The notes under the pieces are model-generated. The model was not told the DNA's origin, ran no database searches, and saw only the letters and a list, made by a program, of their open reading frames with translations. Made by a program: the position numbers and the translations under genes. From Nocardiopsis sp. TSRI0078 (GTDB lineage Bacteria > Actinomycetota > Actinomycetes > Streptosporangiales > Streptosporangiaceae): a stretch of DNA of 64,000 bases. The stretch is from assembly GCF_001905145.1 (NCBI RefSeq), contig NZ_LWLB01000010.1, forward strand, positions 27,124-91,123. The letters run 5' to 3'. Below are positions 46,461 to 55,292 of this stretch, in pieces (position 1 is the first letter of the stretch; each line of letters starts with the position of its first letter).

Positions 46461-46637
46461 ATGATCCCGCACACACCCGAAGCGGTCACACGCCGGCGGC
46501 GCGATCCGTCCGCTCCCGGCACCGACGCACCGCCCCTCGCCCCCGGGGACCTCGTGCCGCACCTGCGCGGCCTGGCCCGCGCCCTGCGGGACCGGGGCGC
46601 GGACCGAACGGCGCGGGGACCGGCGTCCTCCCGGTGA
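46461..46637 (+). CDS. Possible small protein opposite the CRISPR genes
   Basis: A 58-aa frame starting MIPHTPEAVTRRRRD, preceded by GGAGG (46450-46454) at ideal distance. It is in the 460-bp gap between cas6 and cas10 on the opposite strand. It is rich in Arg, Pro and Asp, with a helical segment VPHLRGLARALRDRG. The good ribosome site is the main support; it may still be chance. No other gene is seen in this gap (46311-46770). Confidence 0.4.
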   Translation: MIPHTPEAVTRRRRDPSAPGTDAPPLAPGDLVPHLRGLARALRDRGADRTARGPASSR

Positions 46638-46770
46638 GCACGCGCGCCGGTCGCCCGCCCGTCCACGGGGCGGGCGCCCGCGGTGGCGGCGGACCGGGCG
46701 GAGCCGACCGGGCACCGGCCCCCGCCCGCCGTCCTCGGGCGGGAACCGGTGGGTTCGCGGACCGGCCGGA

Positions 46771-47718
46771 TCAGTCGAACAGGGTACCCCCGAACTCCTC
46801 GGCCTCGGCGACGGCACCGGCCCGGGTCCCGCCCACCCGCAGGGGGGCGCGGCGGGGCACCCGGCGCGGGTTCCGCCGGCGCCGGGCGGACACCTCGGCG
46901 GGCGCCCGGCCGCTGGTCACCGTGTCCACCCGCACCGAGCCGAAGCCCTGTGCGGTGTACTTGCCGACGCCGGTCAGTTCCAGCAGCTCCAGGAGCGCGG
47001 CGAAGGCGTCGGTGTGGCGGCGCTCTCCCCCGGCCAGCTCCAGGCGCAGCCCTCCGTGCCAGCCGAGTACGGTGCGGTTGTCGGCGTGGCGGTGCTCCGC
47101 CAGCCGCACGTCCTCTCCGGGCAGGGGTGCGCGGCGTACCTGGGCCAGGCCGTCGAACACGAGGTCGAGCCAGGACTCGGCGAGCGCGGTCGGCGCGAAC
47201 CGGGCCACGGCGCCCACGGCCCCGCTGCCGCCGACGATCCCGCCTCCGGAGCGGTGCACGGCGCCGAAGAGGCGGCGCGGGCTGGGCCAGATGTGCGGGA
47301 TGCGCTCACCGGAGGCGTCGCGGGTGGTCATGACGACGGGGGTCCGGCTGCGCACATCCGCCGAGCGCACGGCGCGGACACCGCGCGGCTCGGTGAGCAT
47401 CCGGGCGTAGGTGCGGTCGAAGGTGCAGGTCGCCGAGAGCGGTACCAGCAGGTGGTCGCCGACGCGCTGCGGTTCGCCGACCAGCTCCTCCGGCGACAGC
47501 GGGGGCGGGACGTCGTCGTCCAGCCAGGTGAGCGTCCAGTGGTGCAGCCGGTCGCCCAGAGGCGAGGGCCAGCCGTTCATGGCCCACCGCTTGGCCGCCG
47601 TGTGCTCCTCCGGGGACTGCGGCCACCAGCGGTTGAGCAGCCCGTGGCAGTCCTCGGGTCTGATCGGCCGCGCCGTGTCCGCCAGGTTCCGCAGGATCAC
47701 GGTCCACCGCCTCGGCAC
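46771..47718 (-). CDS. cas6: Cas6 crRNA-processing endoribonuclease
   Basis: A 315-aa protein with the Cas6 plan: a variable N-terminal ferredoxin-like half containing TLTWLDDDVPP, and a C-terminal half ending in LLELTGVGKYTAQGFGSVRVD, the glycine-rich loop of type III/I Cas6. An Arg-rich tail (RRRRNPRRVPRR) could bind RNA. Catalytic residues cannot be named. The GTG at 47718 with GAAGGGG upstream is preferred. No CRISPR array is nearby, so it presumably processes transcripts from arrays elsewhere. First CRISPR gene on this strand. Confidence 0.8.
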   Translation of the reverse strand: MPRRWTVILRNLADTARPIRPEDCHGLLNRWWPQSPEEHTAAKRWAMNGWPSPLGDRLHHWTLTWLDDDVPPPLSPEELVGEPQRVGDHLLVPLSATCTFDRTYARMLTEPRGVRAVRSADVRSRTPVVMTTRDASGERIPHIWPSPRRLFGAVHRSGGGIVGGSGAVGAVARFAPTALAESWLDLVFDGLAQVRRAPLPGEDVRLAEHRHADNRTVLGWHGGLRLELAGGERRHTDAFAALLELLELTGVGKYTAQGFGSVRVDTVTSGRAPAEVSARRRRNPRRVPRRAPLRVGGTRAGAVAEAEEFGGTLFD

Positions 47719-47797
47719 GGGCACCACCCCTTCGCATGGTCGTGGCAGCGGCCGACGCACGCCGCCGAGGACTCCTCTCGGACAGTCGCGGACGCGT

Positions 47798-48343
47798 TCA
47801 GCCCCCGGCCATCTCCAGCAGGCGCAGCACGGTGCGCCAGTTGCGGCCCGTGGTGGTCCCCTCGACGCGCCCGGCCACGAGGGCGGGCAGTCTGGCGTGT
47901 CTGAGCCCCTGCTCGTGGAGGGTGTAGACGTGGGAGCCGACCACCGCCATGCGCTCACGCGGATACAGGGACAGGTCGATCCCCGCCAGGCTCTCGGCGT
48001 CCGGAGCGGAGGAGCAGAACAGGACGAGGAACCCGGCGGGGTCGGCGACGTCGAGGGGGTTGGCGTCCACGGCGGCGCGCAGCTGCGCGCCGGTGCGCAC
48101 GACCGTCGGCACGTCGAGCCCGAGCTCGGTGCCGATCGCGGCCCGCACCTCCTCCGCCACGGCGGCGGGATCCCTCTCCCCGGCGGTGAACACCGCGTTC
48201 CCGCTCTGCACGTAGGTGGCGACGTCGCCGTAGCCGAGCCCGCCGAGCAGGGCGCGCAGGTCGGCCATGGCGACGCGGCGGTGTCCGCCGACGTTGATCC
48301 CGCGCAGCAGCGCGACGTACCTGGTGCTGGTCATGCACGCCAT
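47798..48343 (-). CDS. DUF1697 protein
   Basis: A 181-aa DUF1697 protein, recognised from YVALLRGINVGGHRRVAMADLRALL at the start and YVQSGNAVF. Function unknown; the fold is thought to be enzymatic or binding. The first ATG (48343) follows GGAGG by six bases and is preferred over one three codons downstream. It is outside the CRISPR operon by orientation gap and family. Confidence 0.9.
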   Translation of the reverse strand: MACMTSTRYVALLRGINVGGHRRVAMADLRALLGGLGYGDVATYVQSGNAVFTAGERDPAAVAEEVRAAIGTELGLDVPTVVRTGAQLRAAVDANPLDVADPAGFLVLFCSSAPDAESLAGIDLSLYPRERMAVVGSHVYTLHEQGLRHARLPALVAGRVEGTTTGRNWRTVLRLLEMAGG

Positions 48344-48518
48344 TGTGCCCCTCCCCCGAAGGGCGTACAACTGTTCGAAGGGGGGCTGTGGGCGGCCGTG
48401 CCGCCCCCGTTCGCGGAGTCCCCGGGGCGGCGGGGGCCGTGTGTGCGTACGCTGGTCCACGCGTACGCGGAGCACCCGTCCCGACCGCTCCGCTCCCCGA
48501 ACCGACCCCGGAGACACC

Positions 48519-49496
48519 GTGCCGCGTCTGAGCCACACCTTCGAGATCACCGCAGTGGACGAGGAGGTGGTCGCGCGGATCGTCGCCGCCCTGCACGAGG
48601 TCGCCCGGAGCTGCCGCTTCGACGGCCGCGGCTGGCTGCTCACCCCCGACGAGGAGGCCTGGGCGCGCCTGGAGCAGCGCGCCGACGAGCTCGGACTCGT
48701 CGGCCGCGAGGAGGCCGGGGAGCCGCGGGGCGGCGCCGGGACGCCGGCCGGGGACGACGGGTCGGCCGCGGCGGCCCCGGAGACCGCGCTCCAACTGCAG
48801 AGCGGACGCCATCTGGCGCCCCGCAGCCACTACCTCGTCGCCGAACTGTCCCCCGAGGGCGTGCCCGTCGACCCGGCCCGCGACACGGAGAAGGGCTGGA
48901 GCGGCACCGGCCTGACCATCACCTCCTGGGACGAGGCGGGCACCTCCTCGATCGACTTCGCCATGCCGGACACCGTCGGCACGAACGAGCCCCCCGTGAC
49001 CTGGGGAACCGTCGCCCACGACGCGCGGGCCGGACTCCTGACCTGGACCGTGCAGGTGCGCGTGCCCGGGCGCGGCACCTGGCTTCGGTCGGCAGGAGGC
49101 ACCCTTCGGTTCGACACGGGCGCCTGGTACACGGCGGTCGCGGAGGGCGGGGACCCTCCGGCCCGGCTGCACGCCACGCACGCCCTGGCCGACGTCCGCG
49201 CCTGGCTGGCCCCCACCGCCGGGCCCGACGGCCGGTGGTCGGTGGAGGCCGTGCTCGACGTGCGCGGCCGCGGCGTGCTCCGGCCGCTGGTGGCGGCGGC
49301 CTTCTGGGCGGTCACCGCCTCCTTCCGCAGGCAGGACAGGCGGGCCACCAGGCGGGGCGCGGGGGAGCCGACCACGCGCGAGCGCCTCGACCGGGCCGCG
49401 CGCTCCTGGGACCGGATCGCCCGCAACGCGCCGCGGATCCCCGAGCTGCTGCGCGAACTGGCACGGGCCATGGCGGAGGCGGGCCCCAAGCGCTGA
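48519..49496 (+). CDS. Hypothetical protein
   Basis: A 325-aa protein I do not recognise. The N-terminal 60 residues (LSHTFEITAVDEEVVARIVA, then CRFDGRGWLLTPDEEAWARL) could be a small alpha/beta domain. The centre (about 100-220) is beta-rich and the C-terminus helical and basic, with no signal peptide. GTG start at 48519; GGAGA lies immediately upstream but closer than usual. Divergent from the DUF1697 gene. Confidence 0.68.
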   Translation: MPRLSHTFEITAVDEEVVARIVAALHEVARSCRFDGRGWLLTPDEEAWARLEQRADELGLVGREEAGEPRGGAGTPAGDDGSAAAAPETALQLQSGRHLAPRSHYLVAELSPEGVPVDPARDTEKGWSGTGLTITSWDEAGTSSIDFAMPDTVGTNEPPVTWGTVAHDARAGLLTWTVQVRVPGRGTWLRSAGGTLRFDTGAWYTAVAEGGDPPARLHATHALADVRAWLAPTAGPDGRWSVEAVLDVRGRGVLRPLVAAAFWAVTASFRRQDRRATRRGAGEPTTRERLDRAARSWDRIARNAPRIPELLRELARAMAEAGPKR

Positions 49497-49554
49497 CTCC
49501 GGGCGGGCCGGGCGCTGCGGCCGGGATCCGCGTCCCCCTCCCCGGCCGGGGCGT

Positions 49555-51348
49555 TCAGTCCTGGTCGGCGCCCCAGCCGGTCAGGGAGCGCACCCGCAGC
49601 TCGGTGAACCGGGCGGTGTCGCGCTCGGACGAGAGCAGGCTGCCCACGACCGCGCACGCGAATCCGACCGGTACCGCCAGCAGCGCCGGGTTCTCCATCG
49701 GGAACAGCTGGATGTCGACCCAGGCGGGCAGCACCGACAGGTTCTCCCCGGTCACAGGGTCGGTCCTGCCCGACATCACCGGCGACAGCAGCATGAGCAG
49801 CAGGGTGGCCGACAGCCCGCCGTAGACGCCCCACTCCACGCCCCTGGTGTTGAAGCGCCGCCAGAACATGGTGAGCACGATGACCGGCAGGTTGGCGGCG
49901 GCCGCGATGGCGAAGGCCAGCCCCACCAGGAAGGCCACGTTCTGTTCCCGGGCCTGGACGGCCAGCAGGATGGCCGCGCCGCCGATCAGGCAGGCGGACA
50001 GGCGCGCCGCTCCCACCTCCTGCGACTCGCGCGGGCGTCCCCACATGAGGATGTGGCCGAACAGGTCGTGCGCCACGGAGGAGGACGAGGCCAGGGTGAG
50101 GCTGGCGACGACGGCGAGGATGGTGGCCAGGGCGACCGCCGACACCAGCGCGAGCAGCACGGCCGCGCCCACCGGGCCGGCGGTCAGCCGCCCCAGTTCC
50201 TCCGCGAGCATCGGCACGGCGGTGTTGCCGGAGGGGTCCATGGCCGCGATGCGCTCGGAGCCGACCAGGGCGGCGGCGCCGAAGCCCAGTGCCAGCGTCA
50301 TCAGGTAGAAGACGCCGACCATGGTGATGGTGCGGTTGACCGACGTGCGCGCCGAACGGCCGTCGGGCACGGTGTAGAAGCGGATGAGGATGTGCGGCAG
50401 CGCGACCGTGCCCAGGACCAGGGCCAGCCCGAGGCTGACCAGGTCGAGCTTGTTGAACAGGGTCTGGGCGGGGTCGCCCGGCTCCTCCACCCCGAAGCGC
50501 AGTCCCGGTTCCAGGAAGGCCGGCCCGTGTCCGCTGGCCTGGGCCGCCCCGTCGAGCAGAGCGCGCGGGTCGAAGGAGAACAGGGCCAGCACCAGCACGG
50601 TCAGCAGCCCGGTGACGGACAGCAGGACGACCGCCTTGGTGATCTGCAGCCATGTGGCGGCCTTCATACCGCCGTACATGACGTAGACGATCATCAGCAC
50701 GCCCACGAGCACGATCGCCCCGGTGCGGGCGTGGTCGGCGCTGACGCCCAGGAAGGTCCCGCCCTCGTGCAGGCCGAGCAGGACCGCGACCAGCGCGCCC
50801 GCTCCCACCATCTGCGCGACCAGGTAGAACACGCACACCGTGACCGTGGAGACGGTGCAGGCCAGGCGTACCCGCATCCGCCGCATGCGGAAGGCGGGCA
50901 GGTCGGCCATGGTGAAGCGGCCGGTGTTGCGCACCAGCTGGGCCATCGGCAGCACCAGCAGCCAGGCCATCAGGAAGCCGATGGAGTACAGGAAACCGTC
51001 GTAGCCCTGGAGGGAGATCATCCCGGCGATGCCCAGGAAGGAGGCGGCGGACAGGTAGTCGCCGGTCAGGGCGAGTCCGTTCTGGGCGCTGGAGAACCCG
51101 CGCCCGCCCGCGTAGAAGTCGACCGCGCCCCGGGTGGTGCGCCGGGCGCGGACGGTGATGACCAGGGTGACCAGGACGAACAGGGCGCACAATCCGACCG
51201 TCCAGGCGTGCGTGGCGCCGAACTGGCCTCCCGTGCCGCCGTCCAGGGTCTGCAGGAGGTCGGCGGCGGAGAACGTCCCCCCGTCTCCGCCCCGGGCGGT
51301 GCCGCCCCCCGTGGCGGCACCGCCCGCGGTCTCTCCGGTGGCGCTCAT
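49555..51348 (-). CDS. Sodium:solute symporter (ActP/MctC-like)
   Basis: A 597-aa SSS-family symporter with about 13 transmembrane helices. Sodium-symporter mark GLALTGDYLSAASFLGIAG and RNTGRFTMADLPAFRM are typical of cation/acetate symporters, as is the DUF485 partner directly upstream. It likely imports acetate or another short carboxylate. There is a low-complexity Gly/Ala N-terminus (about 30 residues). Its ATG overlaps the DUF485 stop (ATGA). Confidence 0.92.
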   Translation of the reverse strand: MSATGETAGGAATGGGTARGGDGGTFSAADLLQTLDGGTGGQFGATHAWTVGLCALFVLVTLVITVRARRTTRGAVDFYAGGRGFSSAQNGLALTGDYLSAASFLGIAGMISLQGYDGFLYSIGFLMAWLLVLPMAQLVRNTGRFTMADLPAFRMRRMRVRLACTVSTVTVCVFYLVAQMVGAGALVAVLLGLHEGGTFLGVSADHARTGAIVLVGVLMIVYVMYGGMKAATWLQITKAVVLLSVTGLLTVLVLALFSFDPRALLDGAAQASGHGPAFLEPGLRFGVEEPGDPAQTLFNKLDLVSLGLALVLGTVALPHILIRFYTVPDGRSARTSVNRTITMVGVFYLMTLALGFGAAALVGSERIAAMDPSGNTAVPMLAEELGRLTAGPVGAAVLLALVSAVALATILAVVASLTLASSSSVAHDLFGHILMWGRPRESQEVGAARLSACLIGGAAILLAVQAREQNVAFLVGLAFAIAAAANLPVIVLTMFWRRFNTRGVEWGVYGGLSATLLLMLLSPVMSGRTDPVTGENLSVLPAWVDIQLFPMENPALLAVPVGFACAVVGSLLSSERDTARFTELRVRSLTGWGADQD

Positions 51349-51788
51349 CGGCGGACCGCCGTCCCGTCGACGGCCTCCTCCTCGCGGGCCTGCTCCCGCA
51401 GTTCACGGGCGAGCGGGTCCAGTGAGCGCCCGGCCGAACGGCCGAACGCCCAGGCGAGGACGAACGTCAACAGGAACTGCCCGATTCCCATGGCCAGCGC
51501 CACGTTCACCGAATCGGCGATCCGCGTGCTCATGAAATCACGCGCGTAAGCCGAAAGCAGCAGATAGGAAAGGTAACTGAACAGGAATACCGCGACCAGC
51601 GCCCCGCTCCGGACCGCGAACCTCCTCCGGAGTCCCACGAAACGCGGGTCGACCGACATGCGGTCGCAGATCAGCGCCCTGTCGGCCCGGGCACGCCGTC
51701 GGCCCGCCACGGCCCAGCTCACCTCCGGGCCGGAGACCTCTCCCTGGTCACCGGCACTTCTGTACGTGCCCTCCAGATACTCGACCAC
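51345..51788 (-). CDS. DUF485 membrane protein, symporter partner
   Basis: A 147-aa protein with a DUF485 core of two transmembrane helices (GALVAVFLFSYLSYLLLSAY and ALAMGIGQFLLTFVLAWAFG) and a charged tail. DUF485 proteins (YjcH type) accompany ActP-like symporters. The GTG at 51788 gives about 50 residues before the core; an ATG within (MSVDPRFV) would give the bare domain. The first helix lies near residue 68 with the longer start. Both are possible. Confidence 0.83.
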   Translation of the reverse strand: MVEYLEGTYRSAGDQGEVSGPEVSWAVAGRRRARADRALICDRMSVDPRFVGLRRRFAVRSGALVAVFLFSYLSYLLLSAYARDFMSTRIADSVNVALAMGIGQFLLTFVLAWAFGRSAGRSLDPLARELREQAREEEAVDGTAVRR

Positions 51789-52352
51789 GGTCCTCCCCCT
51801 GATCCTCGTCGAACACCGCTCCCCACGGCACCCGTGTCCCCGTGCGCGCCGGGCGGGATCCGCCACCGCCGCACACGGGCGGGAGGACCGAACCCGGCGG
51901 TTCCTCCCGGATAGGGCAATACCCTAGCGACGCCCTCCGCCCCGTGTTCGCCGAACAGGGGAATCGACGTACGGAAAAGATAGGGACCGAACCCGGGAAA
52001 AGGACGAAAAAGCGGAAAGCAAACACCCGGCGCCATAACGCTCGAACCGTCTTCCGCGCCCACTTCCCCTCTTCCACGTCCGCGCCGAAGGACACCCCGA
52101 TCCTTCCGAACGGCACCGCGCGAAAGGCCGGGCGGCCGGCAACCGCCGGCGCCGCGCCCGCGCGCGGACTCCCTGGTCACCCCGTCACACGGATCGGACA
52201 CGGGCGCACAGGCCTTCCGAAACTTCGCTAGGCTTCGGGGCGACCCCGAACCCGTGACGGAACGTCCGGCATGCAGCCGGTTCACGCTTTCGTACAGGTG
52301 TATGATTACGGGGTCCGCTCTGTTCACGCGATACCGAAGGGAAATCCCCGCC
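51789..52352. other. Divergent control region with two dyads
   Basis: 564 bp between the symporter operon and the Lsr2-like gene, with less GC-rich parts around 51960-52040. It holds a perfect dyad TGTTCG-C-CGAACA at 51945-51957 and TAGGG-CAATA-CCCTA at 51912-51926, both suitable as operators for the minus-strand operon. I find no gene. A -10 for the plus strand is listed separately. Confidence 0.5.
52301..52306 (+). promoter_or_regulatory. -10 box of the Lsr2-like gene
   Basis: TATGAT preceded by TG one base upstream (GTGTATGAT), a good extended -10, 47 bp before the start. No clear -35 at 17 bp. Confidence 0.5.
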
Positions 52353-52631
52353 GTGGTCACCGAGGTCTTCACGCTCAAGTACTGCGACCCCCACGCCGTC
52401 CGTGAGGAGAAGGTCGAGGCGACTGAGGTCATCCAGTTCGCCTGGGAGGGCTCCGTCCGCGAGGTCGACGCGTGCGCCGACTGCTTCAAGGAGTACGAGG
52501 CCCGCCTGGAGCCCCTCGTCGACTACTCGCGTCCGGTGAAGAAGCGTCGCGCCACCAAGAAGGCCGCGGCCTCCGCGCCCGCCGAGGGCGCCCAGAGCGC
52601 TGACGGAACCGCGGGCAGCGAGTCCGCCTAG
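52353..52631 (+). CDS. Small Lsr2-N-domain-like protein
   Basis: A 92-aa protein. The central part (EATEVIQFAWEGSVREVDAC, then FKEYEARLEPLVDYSRPVK) has the plan of the Lsr2 dimerisation domain (ATETVxFxLDGxxYEIDLS...LxxxLxPYVxxxR). The Lsr2 DNA-binding C-terminal domain is absent; an Ala/Lys-rich tail replaces it. Three cysteines (YCDPH, DACADC) are extra and could bind metal. It could act as partner or antagonist of Lsr2, which is speculation. GTG start with GAAGGGA 10 bp upstream. Confidence 0.68.
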   Translation: MVTEVFTLKYCDPHAVREEKVEATEVIQFAWEGSVREVDACADCFKEYEARLEPLVDYSRPVKKRRATKKAAASAPAEGAQSADGTAGSESA

Positions 52632-52696
52632 GAACTTTCCGGGGAGCGGGCTCCTTCCGTGCCCCGGGAACAGACCTCATCGCGTCAACCGCGAGC

Positions 52697-52730
52697 GGGG
52701 GCCGGCGCCATCCCGGTGGCGCCGGCCCCC
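52697..52730. terminator. Bidirectional hairpin terminator
   Basis: Perfect 14-bp stem GGGGGCCGGCGCCA (52697-52710) with 52717-52730 and a 6-nt loop, between convergent genes. Confidence 0.78.
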
Positions 52731-52801
52731 GTTCCACGCGCGGGCCCCTCCCCGCGCCGCGGCCCGCGGCCACGGTGCGCCGGGCTTCCCCACCGCTTCC
52801 G

Positions 52802-53902
52802 TCAGCCCTGGCCCATCAGCCGCGCCAGTCGGCCGCCGCGCCGCACCCCGCCTCCCACCGCGTTCCGCAGCGCCCCCGCCACGGGCAGCCGGGCCTGCAC
52901 GTACCCGCCTCCCGCATCCCGCGTACGCACCGACGCTCCGAGGCGGCGCATGATCCGCATCATCCCCGTGTTGGCCAGCGTGGTCTCCGCGCGCACCTCG
53001 GCCAGCCCCCAGTCGGCGGCGGTGACCGTCAGCGCGCGGGTCAGGGCGGTGCCCACCCCGCGTCCCTGCCAGGGGTCCTCCACCAGGAGGGCGATCTCGC
53101 CCACCCCCGGATCGAGGGTGTACATCAGGTGCCCGAGGGCGACCGGCTCCTCCTCGCCCGACGGGCGCACCATCAGGGTGAGGCCGCGCCCGGAGTCGCA
53201 GAACACGCGCAGCATGTGCGGGCTCAGCTCGTCCATGCCGGCGAGGTAGCGGTTGCGCACGGTCCCGGCCGAGCAGCGGCGGTGCAGGGCACTCAGCGCG
53301 GGCGCGTCGGTCTCCCGCACCTGGCGCAGGGACAGCTCCACGCCCTCGGCGGTGCGTACGGTCCGGTCCGCGGGAACCGGTCCGGCCGAGGGCATCACCG
53401 AGCGCACCAGCGCGTCGGCCCGGCTCGACTCGGTCCAGGTGAAGGGGTGCGAGGCCCGGCGTACCAGGACGCCCCGCAGCGGGCCCACCGGCACCAGCAT
53501 GGCGGTACCCGGGTCCGCCTCCCCCTCGCCCCGGGCGTGCGTCAGGTTGGTCCAGTGCGCCTCGTCGGCCAGCAGCAGCTCGGCCAGGGCGTCGGGCAGC
53601 CGGTTGGGGTGGGACCGCAGCCGTTCGGTGAGCAGCAGCGCGCGGGTGACGTCGTCCCCGACCTCGCGCCGGTGGGCGGGGACGGCGGTCACCGTACCGG
53701 TGGGACTGTGCCCGGCGACCGTGCGCAGGGCGGCCCCGTGGTCGCCGGGCAGATCCACGACGAACTCGTCGACCACACCGGACACGTCGGTGTGCAGGGA
53801 CAGGCCGACGATGTTCCCGCCGCAGCCCGCAAGGGCTTCGACGACCCGGGCGAGGCCGCCGGGGCGGTCATCGACCGCCGTCCTGATACGCCACAGGCTC
53901 AC
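52802..53902 (-). CDS. ACT-domain GNAT acetyltransferase
   Basis: A 366-aa fusion. Residues about 5-75 are an ACT-like domain (IRTAVDDRPGGLARVVEALA, then NIVGLSLHTD). Residues about 195-330 are a GNAT domain with acetyl-CoA loop EDPWQGRGVGTALTRAL and NTGMMRIMRRLGA. An ACT module usually senses an amino acid, so acetylation may be gated by one. The GTG at 53902 with AGGAGG six bases upstream fixes the start. Target unknown. Confidence 0.85.
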   Translation of the reverse strand: MSLWRIRTAVDDRPGGLARVVEALAGCGGNIVGLSLHTDVSGVVDEFVVDLPGDHGAALRTVAGHSPTGTVTAVPAHRREVGDDVTRALLLTERLRSHPNRLPDALAELLLADEAHWTNLTHARGEGEADPGTAMLVPVGPLRGVLVRRASHPFTWTESSRADALVRSVMPSAGPVPADRTVRTAEGVELSLRQVRETDAPALSALHRRCSAGTVRNRYLAGMDELSPHMLRVFCDSGRGLTLMVRPSGEEEPVALGHLMYTLDPGVGEIALLVEDPWQGRGVGTALTRALTVTAADWGLAEVRAETTLANTGMMRIMRRLGASVRTRDAGGGYVQARLPVAGALRNAVGGGVRRGGRLARLMGQG

Positions 53903-54086
53903 CGCGAACCTCCTGGGGGTCGGGGGCGGTGCCTCCGCCGCCGCGGAACGGCGCTGTACCGCGGCGGCGGACGCGCACCGACGTGACTCCAGGTTCGGTG
54001 CCTCAGGTTTCGGTGAGGTTAGGCGGCCGTTGAGTTCGTGAGGACCTTCGGCGATCCGCGCGTCGCACTCCGCCGCCCGCCCCGGT

Positions 54087-55292
54087 TCAGGGGCGTCCGG
54101 AGACCAGTTCCCCGTCCTTCCAGACCGCGGCGACCTGCGGCACGCCGGGGCGGTAGGCCAGGTAGAGGTGGTTGGGCGCGTCCAGCATGACCAGATCGGC
54201 GCGCGCTCCCGGGGCCAGGTGGCCCACGTCGGTGCGGCGCAGCGCCCGCGCACCGCCCGCGGTGGCCGCCCACACCGCCTCGTCGGGGGTCATTCCCATG
54301 TCGCGGACCGCGACCGCGATGCAAAAGGCCAGGCTGGAGGTGAAGCAGGATCCCGGGTTGCAGTCGCTGGCCAGGGCGACCAGGGCGCCGGCGTCGATGA
54401 GCGCGCGGGCGTCCGGGTAGGCCTGGCGGGTGGAGAAGTCCACGCCCGGCAGCAGGGTGGCGACCGTGGGCTCGGGGCGATCGGCGGCCTGGACCAGGGC
54501 GTCCACGTCCTCGGCGGCCAGATAGGTGCAGTGGTCGACCGAGGCCGCGCCCAGCTCGACGGCCAGGCGCACGCCCGGCCCCTCGCCCAGCTGGTTGCCG
54601 TGCACGCGGGGCAGCAGGCCGCGTTCCATCCCCGCGGTGAGGACGCGGCGGGAGGCCTCCTCGTCGAAGGCGCCGCGCTCGCAGAAGACGTCGACCCACC
54701 TGGCGTGCGGCGCGCAGGCGTCGAGCATGGGGCCGGTGACCAGGTCGACGTAGCCCTGGGGGTCGTCGGCGTACTCGGGCGCGACCACGTGCGCACCCAG
54801 GAAGGTGACCTCGTCGGTGACGCGGGAGGCCACGGCCAGGCAGCGCTCCTCGTCGGCGACGGTGAGGCCGTAACCGGACTTGACCTCCAGGGTGGTGGTG
54901 CCCTGGGCGCGGGCCTCGCGCACCAGGCGCCGGGCTCCGGCGAGCAGGTCGGCGTCCGCGGCCTCGCGGGTGGCCGCCACGGTGGTGCGGATGCCGCCCG
55001 CCGAGTAGGGCCGACCGCTCATCCGCGCGGCGAACTCGCGGCTGCGGTCGCCCGCGAACACGATGTGGGAGTGGCTGTCGACGAACCCCGGGATGACGCA
55101 GCGCCCCGCGGCGTCGACCCGCGCGTCGGCGGCGGGCGCCTGGGCGCGCGGCCCCGACCAGGCCACCCGGCCGTCCTCGATGACCAGGGCGGCCTCCCGG
55201 ACCTCGCCCACGGCGCCCCGGCCCCGCGAGGGGTCGTTGGTGACCAGGGTGGCGATGCCGTCGACGAGGACGCTCTCGGGTACGTCGTTCAT
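54087..55292 (-). CDS. hutI: Imidazolonepropionase
   Basis: A 401-aa amidohydrolase. Zinc motif [31 protein letters not shown], later histidine in RVHGNQL and aspartate in LASDCNPGS. It opens 4-imidazolone-5-propionate to N-formimidoyl-L-glutamate, the third step of histidine degradation. Its ATG overlaps the hutF stop (ATGA) and follows AAGGAG. Last gene of the operon. Confidence 0.95.
   Translation of the reverse strand: MNDVPESVLVDGIATLVTNDPSRGRGAVGEVREAALVIEDGRVAWSGPRAQAPAADARVDAAGRCVIPGFVDSHSHIVFAGDRSREFAARMSGRPYSAGGIRTTVAATREAADADLLAGARRLVREARAQGTTTLEVKSGYGLTVADEERCLAVASRVTDEVTFLGAHVVAPEYADDPQGYVDLVTGPMLDACAPHARWVDVFCERGAFDEEASRRVLTAGMERGLLPRVHGNQLGEGPGVRLAVELGAASVDHCTYLAAEDVDALVQAADRPEPTVATLLPGVDFSTRQAYPDARALIDAGALVALASDCNPGSCFTSSLAFCIAVAVRDMGMTPDEAVWAATAGGARALRRTDVGHLAPGARADLVMLDAPNHLYLAYRPGVPQVAAVWKDGELVSGRP

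Noticed and set aside
44427..46637. 736-codon plus-strand frame opposite cas10
   Set aside because: Only its last 58 codons follow a ribosome site; the rest is the complement of cas10.
51945..51957. TGTTCGCCGAACA as a LexA (SOS) box
   Set aside because: SOS boxes of actinobacteria read GAAC-N4-GTTC; this dyad has the half-sites in the opposite order.
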